Shown here piece by piece: positions 1-5,482 of a stretch of 6,466 bases of DNA; position 1 is the first letter of the stretch, and every line of letters begins with the position of its first letter. This DNA is from CAYRWR01 sp964537555 (lineage in GTDB: Bacteria > Spirochaetota > Brevinematia > Brevinematales > CAYRWR01). The translations under genes and the position numbers were made by a program. The stretch lies in the NCBI GenBank assembly GCA_964537555.1, contig CAZIAD010000093.1, forward strand, positions 1-6,466, written 5' to 3'. A model generated the notes under the pieces. That model saw only the letters and a program-made list of their open reading frames with translations, was not told where the DNA came from and did not search any database.

Positions 1-1344
1 GTAGAAATCAATGTACAGCTGGCCCGGCCTTTGACCCCACAGGAGATAGAAGAGAGGAAAAAGTTTGATGAAGGCCTCATCTACTATTGGGTCAAAAATA
101 TACTCTATCACACCGCCGCCTTCAACACTTTACCCAATATCACCGGCCTGGAGTATAATACCCAGATCACTTCTCTGTTTACCCTGACCGGCCTGGGCAG
201 CGGTATCGCATCATCCATTCTCACCATGAAAAACAGCAAGATGAACTGGGGCAGGGCCATTGCCATTGATTTCTACACCATCTGGGCCGGGCTGAACACC
301 CAGGCCCTGCTGAGAGTGCTTTTTTATCCCGATCAGACTGCGGCCTATGCAGATGCCAATGCCGCCACTCTCACTCCCTACAGACTGATCAACAGTCCCT
401 TTCCCTCCGCATTTAGCGATGCAGACTTCAGCCGTCTCAATATGGCGATGATCGACACTATCTCTCTGACCGCCCGGTATATTGCCATTTTTAAGACCAA
501 AGATCAACAGTTATCGGCCGGCCGATATTCTCTCCTGCTCAATGCCTACGGCTGGGGGACGTTCATCAGCTCTACTATACTCAATGTCCTGGAGAACCGG
601 CCTCTCTTTTCCAGTGTCCCCAATCCCTACAACTTTTTCACTGCGAGCGTACTGGCTGACCTGGGCCTGCTGGCTCTGGACCGGGCCTATGACAAGCTGC
701 AATGGGAAGCACCTAAGGTATGGAGGGCCAGTACCCTGGGTATGCTGGGCCTGGGCCTGGGTACGGCCTTATCAGCGGCTGAGACCAACCAGTGGGTAGG
801 AAACAACCGGGCCCTGGTCTCTGCCTTATGGGGGATCTCCGGTATTTCATTCGGGCTTAGTCTTTCCGAAATGCCGGGTAACCGGGGACAGGATGCCATG
901 GTACTTAATTCCTACCTGTGGACTTCTTTTATCTCCTATGCCTTTCTCTACGAACTGTCCGGCAATAATCTGGCTCATACCCTGATTTCCCCGGTGCTGG
1001 GCAATACCACATCCATCCTGGTGTCACGTAATTATTCCTACCTGGACTGGTCTCCGCCCCGGACCTGGCTGGTCAGCCTCTCCGGCGTCATCGGTATCAT
1101 CACCGGGGCTCTGGTCAACAGTATTGTGCAGGCCCAATGGATGGGTGAGCATCCTCTGGTCAGTGCAGGGATATGGTCTACCCTGGGATTGACCCTGGGC
1201 ACGGTATTTACCCGGAACATGCCTACTTACCAGCCCGCCTTTATTCCTCAGCCTAAAGACTGGGGCATTCAGATGGCCATGATGCCCCGACTGGGCCTGG
1301 GCAATGACCTGGGGGTGGACATCCTGGTGTATAAAGACTTTTAG
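1..1344 (+). CDS. Repeat-containing hydrophobic (probable integral membrane) protein, 5'-truncated by window edge
   Basis: The reading frame is open from the first base, so the 447 visible codons are the C-terminal part of a longer protein. The TTG at 31 has no ribosome binding site and is not a credible start. I do not recognise the family. A charged stretch (about codons 12-25) is followed by many hydrophobic, glycine-rich segments (about codons 60-75, 86-107, 148-164, 176-197, 213-226, 244-260, 272-288 and 360-376), consistent with glycine-zipper-like membrane helices. Codons 181-292 and 303-408 are clearly two copies of one module. They share N-x-Y-x-W-x-x-F-I-S, R-x-Y-x-x-L-x-W-x-x-P-x-x-W, a Q-W-x-G turn, L-V-S-A and a closing M-P. 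A more degenerate copy may lie around codons 53-110. The final 39 residues lie outside the modules and end in phenylalanine. Membrane location is inferred from composition, and no enzymatic motif is visible. No clear terminator follows the stop. Confidence 0.8.
   Translation, partial: VEINVQLARPLTPQEIEERKKFDEGLIYYWVKNILYHTAAFNTLPNITGLEYNTQITSLFTLTGLGSGIASSILTMKNSKMNWGRAIAIDFYTIWAGLNTQALLRVLFYPDQTAAYADANAATLTPYRLINSPFPSAFSDADFSRLNMAMIDTISLTARYIAIFKTKDQQLSAGRYSLLLNAYGWGTFISSTILNVLENRPLFSSVPNPYNFFTASVLADLGLLALDRAYDKLQWEAPKVWRASTLGMLGLGLGTALSAAETNQWVGNNRALVSALWGISGISFGLSLSEMPGNRGQDAMVLNSYLWTSFISYAFLYELSGNNLAHTLISPVLGNTTSILVSRNYSYLDWSPPRTWLVSLSGVIGIITGALVNSIVQAQWMGEHPLVSAGIWSTLGLTLGTVFTRNMPTYQPAFIPQPKDWGIQMAMMPRLGLGNDLGVDILVYKDF
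541..876 (+). repeat. Internal protein module, copy 1 (112 codons)
   Basis: This is the first well-preserved copy of the module in the left-end membrane protein. It starts at Asn-Ala-Tyr-Gly-Trp and ends at Glu-Met-Pro. Key residues, numbered from the first codon of the window, are R228, W235, P238, W241, W265, W277 and P292. From R228 through W265 the spacing matches copy 2 exactly, with no gap. The similarity is at protein level and the DNA has diverged, so this is an old duplication. Confidence 0.75.
907..1224 (+). repeat. Internal protein module, copy 2 (106 codons)
   Basis: This is the second copy of the module, running from Asn-Ser-Tyr-Leu-Trp to Asn-Met-Pro. It places R343, W350, P353, W356, W380, W392 and P408 opposite the equivalent residues of copy 1. 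Its first half is a few residues shorter than in copy 1, and its last third carries a one-residue shift around Leu-Val-Ser-Ala. The preserved tryptophans and glycines suggest a repeated helical-hairpin fold. Confidence 0.75.
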
Positions 1345-1431
1345 ACTGAAATTGCATAAACTTATCTCTGACTGAGGCCTGTTTCTCCTCTTCGTTATTC
1401 AAGATTAGACCTATCTAACTCTATCTTGGAC

Positions 1432-1469
1432 TTGCCTTTACATGAATAAATGATTATATTTGCTATAAT
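1432..1469 (+). promoter_or_regulatory. Candidate overlapping promoters of htpG
   Basis: Two sigma-70-like -10 boxes sit side by side. TATAAT at 1464-1469 is preceded by TGC, an extended -10, but has no good -35 at normal distance. TATATT at 1455-1460 lies 17 nt after TTGCCT at 1432-1437, a fair -35. Predicted starts near 1467 and 1476 would give leaders of about 27 and 18 nt. No CIRCE element (TTAGCACTC-N9-GAGTGCTAA) and no heat-shock sigma-32-type -10 are visible. Confidence 0.55.
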
Positions 1470-1479
1470 ACATTTAATC

Positions 1480-1488
1480 AAAGGAGAA
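1480..1488 (+). promoter_or_regulatory. Ribosome binding site of htpG
   Basis: The sequence AAAGGAGAA has its AGGAG core 7 nt before the ATG at 1494. It fixes the htpG start there, in agreement with the family's N-terminus. Confidence 0.85.
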
Positions 1489-1493
1489 CCCCC

Positions 1494-3440
1494 ATGGCCC
1501 AAACCGAAACACTGCAGTTTCAGGCTGAATCTAAACAACTGCTGGAGCTCATGATCCACTCGGTCTATTCCAATAAGGAGATATTCTTAAGAGAGCTTAT
1601 CTCCAATGCTTCAGACGCCCTGGACAAGCTCAGGCTGGAATCCATCAAAAACCCCAAATTACTGAAAAAAGGCGAAGACCTGGCCATACGCCTGGAAGTA
1701 GACAAAGACCGCCGGCAGCTCATCATCTCCGATAACGGAGTAGGTATGAGCCGGGACGAGGTCATCTCTCACATAGGGACGATTGCCAAGTCCGGCACCA
1801 AAGAGCTGCTGGAGAAAATGAAAGCTGGTGAGAAAAACAATGTCGACCTGATCGGGCAGTTCGGAGTAGGATTCTACTCGGTATTTATGGTCGCCGACCG
1901 GGTCTCTCTGCTTACCCGCAGAGCCGGAGAAGACAGTGCCACCCTGTGGGAGTCCAGTGGACAGGGAGAATATGATATCTCAGACGGACAGAGAGACAGT
2001 AATGGTACTACCATCACCATCAATCTCAAGCCCGTAGACGCTGACAATGGCCTCCAGGATTATACATCCTACTACCAGATCGAGACGGTAGTCAAAAAAT
2101 ATTCCGACTTTATCAACTATCCTATCATCCTCAAGGAAGTCACCGAAAAGCAGGAGACTGACAAAGACGGCAAAGTAGTAGAAGGTGGAAAGACTACTAC
2201 TGAGATCAAGGACCGTACTCTGAACTCCATGCAGCCCATCTGGAGCCGCCCCGCCAACAAGGTCAAGGATAAAGAGTACCAGGAGTTCTACAAACACATA
2301 TCCCACGACTGGAACGAAGCCCTTAAGACCATCGCCTTTAAGGCAGAAGGCGTGCTGGAATACCATAATCTTCTGTTCCTGCCCTCCAAAGCCCCCTTTG
2401 ACCTGTATTACCAGGGATTTAAGAGCGGACTGCAGCTCTATGTACGCAGGGTCCTCATCGAAGAGCATTTTGAAGACCTGCTGCCCCATTACCTGCGCTT
2501 TATCAAGGGAGTAGTGGAGTCATCCGACCTGCCCCTGAACCTGAGCCGCGAGATGCTGCAGGAAGACCGTAAGATCAAGATGATGCAGAAAAACATCACC
2601 AAGAAGATCCTGTCCACCCTGGCTGAGATGAAGAGCAAGGAAAATGACAAGTACCTCACTTTCTGGAAAGAATTCGGTAATGCTCTCAAAGAGGGTGTCA
2701 CTTCTGACTATGAGAACAAGGACAAGATCACGGAGCTGCTCCTGTTCCAGTCTACTCACGACCCCGTAAAGTACACCGACCTGAACGAGTATGTCAAGCG
2801 TATGAAAAAAGAGCAGGAAGAGATCTACTATATCACAGCAGATAGCCGGGCTATCGCTGAAAACTCACCCCAGCTCGAGACCTTTAAGGCCCAGGGTGTA
2901 GAAGTCCTGCTCCTGGTCGATCCTGTAGACGAGCTGGTCATCTCTGCCATCCCTGAGTTCCAGGGCAAAAAGCTCAAATCAGTCTCCCAGGGCAAGATAG
3001 AACTGGGTACAGAAGAAGAAAAGACCAAAAAAGAGCTGGAACTCAAAGAGAAAGAAAAACAATACAAAGGATTGATTGACGTCATCAAAGACAAGCTGGG
3101 TACAGACATCAAGGAAGTGCGAGTCACCAACCGTCTGGTATCCGCCCCGGCCTGTATCGTAGGCGAGGAAGGCCAGATGTCAGCCCACATGGAGCGTATC
3201 CTGAAGGCAGCCAATATGGGCGGTACTATGCCCGGGTCCCAGAAGATCCTGGAGATCAATCCCACTCATCCCGTCATCACCAAGATGCAGGCCCGTTTTG
3301 ACACAGATGCCAAAGATCCTGTCCTGGCAGACTATTCCGAGCTTCTGTTCGGATATGCTATGCTGGCCGAAGGGGCCGAGCTCAAGGATCCTGTCCGCTT
3401 TAATCAGCTTATGGTCAAACTCATGGAGCAGGCCATTTAG
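1494..3440 (+). CDS. htpG: Molecular chaperone HtpG (bacterial Hsp90)
   Basis: HtpG is an ATP-driven homodimeric cytoplasmic chaperone that remodels and stabilises client proteins. This copy is complete at 648 residues, slightly longer than the roughly 620-630 residues usual for bacterial HtpG. The N-terminal GHKL ATPase domain (about 1-213) shows E34 and N38 in the helix Leu-Arg-Glu-Leu-Ile-Ser-Asn-Ala-Ser-Asp, D80 in Asp-Asn-Gly-Val-Gly-Met, the lid sequence Gly-Thr-Ile-Ala-Lys-Ser-Gly-Thr (95-102) and Gly-Gln-Phe-Gly-Val-Gly-Phe-Tyr-Ser (121-129). A charged linker (about 214-247) leads to the middle domain. There R352, in Leu-Ser-Arg-Glu-Met-Leu-Gln, is the expected ATP-contacting arginine. 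A highly charged stretch (507-523) precedes the C-terminal dimerisation domain. The eukaryotic MEEVD tail is absent, as expected. The gene has its own candidate promoter and is followed by a strong terminator, so it is probably monocistronic. Confidence 0.98.
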   Translation: MAQTETLQFQAESKQLLELMIHSVYSNKEIFLRELISNASDALDKLRLESIKNPKLLKKGEDLAIRLEVDKDRRQLIISDNGVGMSRDEVISHIGTIAKSGTKELLEKMKAGEKNNVDLIGQFGVGFYSVFMVADRVSLLTRRAGEDSATLWESSGQGEYDISDGQRDSNGTTITINLKPVDADNGLQDYTSYYQIETVVKKYSDFINYPIILKEVTEKQETDKDGKVVEGGKTTTEIKDRTLNSMQPIWSRPANKVKDKEYQEFYKHISHDWNEALKTIAFKAEGVLEYHNLLFLPSKAPFDLYYQGFKSGLQLYVRRVLIEEHFEDLLPHYLRFIKGVVESSDLPLNLSREMLQEDRKIKMMQKNITKKILSTLAEMKSKENDKYLTFWKEFGNALKEGVTSDYENKDKITELLLFQSTHDPVKYTDLNEYVKRMKKEQEEIYYITADSRAIAENSPQLETFKAQGVEVLLLVDPVDELVISAIPEFQGKKLKSVSQGKIELGTEEEKTKKELELKEKEKQYKGLIDVIKDKLGTDIKEVRVTNRLVSAPACIVGEEGQMSAHMERILKAANMGGTMPGSQKILEINPTHPVITKMQARFDTDAKDPVLADYSELLFGYAMLAEGAELKDPVRFNQLMVKLMEQAI

Positions 3441-3462
3441 ATCCCCAAACCCTGATCATCAT

Positions 3463-3496
3463 GCCCCTTGTCTTCCCGGACAGGGGGCTTTTTATT
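3463..3496 (+). terminator. Intrinsic terminator after htpG
   Basis: A 10-bp stem pairs 3463-3472 (GCCCCTTGTC) with 3479-3488 (GACAGGGGGC), with a single T-G wobble. The loop is the 6-nt TTCCCG, and five T residues then ATT follow the stem. It begins 22 nt after the htpG stop and is a textbook Rho-independent terminator. Confidence 0.93.
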
Positions 3497-3689
3497 GCCA
3501 CAACACTCCCTATGATCAGGTATGCCCCTTAGGCTGGCCCTCTATGAATGATGCCGGGGATGGATAAACCTCACACCCGGATGCACTTAGTCAGAGACCG
3601 CTATTATCCCCGCTCCAGGGGTCATACCCCCCGACAGTTTTAGTGCCACAGTCTGAATAAGCCCACCCTAAACATTATTCTTGGCTCTA
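3497..3689. other. Intergenic stretch without a recognisable gene
   Basis: Together with the terminator, this makes up most of the 306-bp gap between htpG and pirin. I see no start codon with a ribosome binding site and no tRNA-like or known ncRNA structure. It holds short G/C-run inverted repeats: CCGGG 3554-3558 with CCCGG 3576-3580, and the run GGGG 3618-3621, which can pair with CCCC on either side. They are too small to call as an element. Confidence 0.5.
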
Positions 3690-3718
3690 TTGACTTTTAA
3701 GTTACCTGAGACTATATT
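3690..3718 (+). promoter_or_regulatory. Sigma-70-like promoter of the pirin gene
   Basis: TTGACT (-35, 3690-3695) is separated by exactly 17 nt from TATATT (-10, 3713-3718). The predicted start near 3725 gives a leader of about 22 nt before the ATG at 3747. This promoter lies inside the frame extension that begins at the TTG at 3681, which argues against that upstream start. Confidence 0.75.
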
Positions 3719-3734
3719 TATATACCTACTATTT

Positions 3735-3742
3735 AGGGAGGA
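3735..3742 (+). promoter_or_regulatory. Ribosome binding site that sets the pirin start
   Basis: AGGGAGGA lies just upstream of the ATG at 3747, with its GGAGG core 5 nt away. It decides in favour of this ATG over the in-frame TTG 22 codons upstream, which has no such site. Confidence 0.88.
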
Positions 3743-3746
3743 ATAT

Positions 3747-4655
3747 ATGTCGATAAAACCGGTCAATCAGATACTGATCCCTCAGACTGTCATGGACGGG
3801 GCGGGCGTGGAGCTGTCCCGGGTCTTCGGCAGGCCCGAAGCTTATCAGACCGACCCCTTCCTGCTCCTGGACCATTTTAAGAATGATGACCCTGACAAAT
3901 ACATGGCAGGTTTTCCCTGGCATCCCCACCGGGGTATAGAGACCATCACCTATGTGATCAGCGGTTCTATGGAGCATCAGGACAGTATGGGCAACCACGG
4001 CATACTGGGAGACGGGGATGTGCAGTGGATGACAGCCGGCCGGGGCATTATTCACCAGGAAATGCCTAAAAACGGAAAGAAAACAGGTATCCATGGCTTC
4101 CAGCTGTGGGCCAATCTGCCCTCCCGGGATAAGATGATGGATCCCCGCTATCAGGATATACCCGCCGGGGAGATACCTGAGGTGACAGATGATGACGGCA
4201 CCCGGGTACGCATCATTACCGGGGAGTTCTGGGGCCGGAGAGGCCCTGTGGAGGGTATAGTCACAGAACCCCGCTACCTGGATGTGTTTATCCCTCCTCG
4301 TACTACCCGCAGTATCAGAGTCAATCTCGAGCATAATGCCTTTGCCTATGTATTTGAGGGATTCGGTGAGTTTAAAAACGCCTCACAGCCCGTCCCGGCC
4401 CCTACTGAATATGTCACTGAGAATGGTGCTACAGATCCCCTCCCGGCGTCTTCTGTAGAGCACCGTAATCTGGTGCTGTTTGACCGGGGCGATGAGATCT
4501 CGGTACGGGCCGGGGAGCTGGGCTTGCGCTTCCTGCTCATTTCGGGCCAGCCCCTGCGCGAGCCTATAGCCTGGCATGGGCCTATTGTCATGAATACCGA
4601 GTCTGAGATCGAACAGGCCTTCCGGGAGTACCAGAACGGTACCTTTTTAAAGTAG
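3747..4655 (+). CDS. Pirin family protein (bicupin)
   Basis: Pirins are bicupin metalloproteins. Human pirin is a nuclear iron-sensing co-regulator, and some bacterial members have quercetin dioxygenase activity or bind metabolic enzymes. The role here is unknown. From the ATG at 3747 the protein has 302 residues, normal for the family. The N-terminal cupin shows the signature Trp-His-Pro-His-Arg-Gly-Ile-Glu-Thr (58-66) and Gln-Trp-Met-Thr-Ala-Gly-Arg-Gly-Ile-Ile-His-Gln-Glu-Met-Pro (93-107). All four expected metal ligands are present (H59, H61, H103, E105), so a bound Fe or similar metal is likely. The C-terminal cupin ends with the family block Gly-Gln-Pro-Leu-Arg-Glu-Pro-Ile followed by Gly-Pro-Ile-Val-Met-Asn-Thr. 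There is no signal peptide, so it should be cytoplasmic. It has its own promoter. Its stop lies 2 bp from the stop of the convergent hydrolase gene, with no terminator between them. Confidence 0.96.
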   Translation: MSIKPVNQILIPQTVMDGAGVELSRVFGRPEAYQTDPFLLLDHFKNDDPDKYMAGFPWHPHRGIETITYVISGSMEHQDSMGNHGILGDGDVQWMTAGRGIIHQEMPKNGKKTGIHGFQLWANLPSRDKMMDPRYQDIPAGEIPEVTDDDGTRVRIITGEFWGRRGPVEGIVTEPRYLDVFIPPRTTRSIRVNLEHNAFAYVFEGFGEFKNASQPVPAPTEYVTENGATDPLPASSVEHRNLVLFDRGDEISVRAGELGLRFLLISGQPLREPIAWHGPIVMNTESEIEQAFREYQNGTFLK

Positions 4656-4657
4656 GG

Positions 4658-5356
4658 CTATTCAGTCATCCATTTCAGGTTTTCTTTATAGAGTGAAGGG
4701 CTGGTGATACTGTGCCCTCCCTCAAATTCAAAATGCCGGTACAGGACCCCGCCATTTTCCAGCTTTTGAGCAGCCTTAGCCATACCGGCTTTGCGGTCTG
4801 ATGCATCCTGTTTTCCTATGCTCAGTACTATTTTCTTTCCCTGTTGTTTGAGGTATTTCAAGTCTTTTTCTGTAGCGGGGTAACTGCAGCGGGAACCATT
4901 GATGTAGGCCCCGGCGAACAGCTTTTTATGCCGGATCATAAAGGCCCATCCCAGATCCCCCCCCAGGGAAAAGCCCTGCATGTATATCCTGTTAGTGTCT
5001 ATGCTATAGAGGCTTTTGGCACGGCCTATATCAGCCAGTATACGCTTTTCATACCACTGGATAAAAGACCAGAAGTCGGGGAGGTAGTGCTCCCTCTGGG
5101 TCACCCCCTGGGGGATGATGGCTATATAATTGTCCCAGGGCTGATAGTCCTTTACCCATTCATAAAAGCGAGCAGCATCCGCGGTAGTGTAGGGAAAAAA
5201 TACCACCAGGGGCAATGCCACGCCTTTCTTTGCCGACCCCACCTGAATGATGTCAGATTCCAGGTCCAGAAAAGAAGGCCGGGTCTGAGTCACCGATAGA
5301 AAGGGCAGTACAAATAGGGCTATTAACAAATATTTCCAAAATGCAGTTGAGTTCAT
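4658..5356 (-). CDS. Exported alpha/beta-hydrolase (putative esterase)
   Basis: This 232-residue protein starts with a Sec-type signal peptide: Lys8, then a hydrophobic core at about residues 9-22, with likely cleavage near residues 23-26. It should therefore act outside the cytoplasm. The body matches the alpha/beta-hydrolase fold of the phospholipase/carboxylesterase and dienelactone-hydrolase-like groups. A central strand (48-54) is followed later by the nucleophile elbow Gly-Phe-Ser-Leu-Gly-Gly, with S130 as nucleophile. D184 in Gly-Lys-Gln-Asp and H215 in Gly-Gly-His-Ser complete a plausible Ser-Asp-His triad. The strand that usually ends in a His-Gly oxyanion motif ends here in Phe-Phe-Pro-Tyr-Thr, which is unusual. 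The substrate cannot be told, and an ester or acyl substrate in the envelope is inferred. It is divergent from the lipoprotein gene and convergent with pirin. The ATG is supported by an AGGAG core 6 nt upstream. Confidence 0.85.
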   Translation of the reverse strand: MNSTAFWKYLLIALFVLPFLSVTQTRPSFLDLESDIIQVGSAKKGVALPLVVFFPYTTADAARFYEWVKDYQPWDNYIAIIPQGVTQREHYLPDFWSFIQWYEKRILADIGRAKSLYSIDTNRIYMQGFSLGGDLGWAFMIRHKKLFAGAYINGSRCSYPATEKDLKYLKQQGKKIVLSIGKQDASDRKAGMAKAAQKLENGGVLYRHFEFEGGHSITSPSLYKENLKWMTE

Positions 5357-5362
5357 CGGTTT

Positions 5363-5370
5363 CTCCTCAG
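5363..5370 (-). promoter_or_regulatory. Ribosome binding site of the exported hydrolase
   Basis: Read on the minus strand, CTGAGGAG lies upstream of the ATG at 5356-5354, and its AGGAG core is 6 nt away. It supports the chosen start, which also gives a normal signal peptide. Confidence 0.8.
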
Positions 5371-5373
5371 TTA

Positions 5374-5402
5374 TTTATAGCAGCAAATCGGGCATAATTC
5401 AA
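5374..5402 (-). promoter_or_regulatory. Sigma-70-like promoter of the exported hydrolase
   Basis: On the minus strand, TTGAAT (5402-5397) and TATAAA (5379-5374) are separated by exactly 17 nt. The predicted start near 5367 would leave a leader of only about 11 nt, just enough to contain the AGGAG core. That is unusually short, so the true start could be slightly further upstream. Confidence 0.6.
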
Positions 5403-5428
5403 ACTTTAAGCTATACATATTTCCAGTC

Positions 5429-5457
5429 TTGAAAAATACCCGTCTATGCGATATACT
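5429..5457 (+). promoter_or_regulatory. Sigma-70-like promoter of the lipoprotein gene
   Basis: TTGAAA (5429-5434) and TATACT (5452-5457) are separated by exactly 17 nt. The predicted start near 5464 gives a leader of about 19 nt to the ATG at 5483. The -35 box coincides with the TTG at 5429, so a longer protein starting there is unlikely. The two divergent -35 boxes are 26 nt apart. Confidence 0.7.
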
Positions 5458-5482
5458 TAAGTTAAATATGGGGTATACTTTT

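Noticed and set aside
482..799. A 105-codon plus-strand frame inside the left-end membrane protein
   Set aside because: It is out of frame with a protein whose internal repeat shows selection in the main frame. Its Trp/Cys-rich product is typical of a shifted-frame shadow.
1264..1341. The C-terminal end of the left-end protein as an outer-membrane beta-barrel signature (terminal Phe)
   Set aside because: The last residue is Phe and some alternation of hydrophobic residues is present, but Lys sits at the -2 position before Phe where an aromatic or hydrophobic residue is usual, and the rest of the protein looks helical.
1980..2489. Long open frame (169 codons) on the minus strand inside htpG, and a similar 145-codon one at 2828-3265
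   Set aside because: They lie fully antisense to a well-conserved chaperone gene. Their proteins are low-complexity Ser/Leu/Val-rich with no family features, so they are codon-bias shadows.
3298..3567. An 89-codon plus-strand frame running from the end of htpG through the terminator
   Set aside because: It overlaps conserved htpG codons and then crosses the terminator hairpin, with no ribosome binding site.
3681..3746. A 22-residue N-terminal extension of pirin from the TTG at 3681
   Set aside because: The extension contains a good promoter (3690-3718), and a strong ribosome binding site sits right before the ATG at 3747.
3729..4334. A 201-codon minus-strand open frame over the pirin gene
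   Set aside because: It is antisense to a clear pirin with conserved metal ligands, its start has no support, and it overlaps the pirin promoter and leader region.
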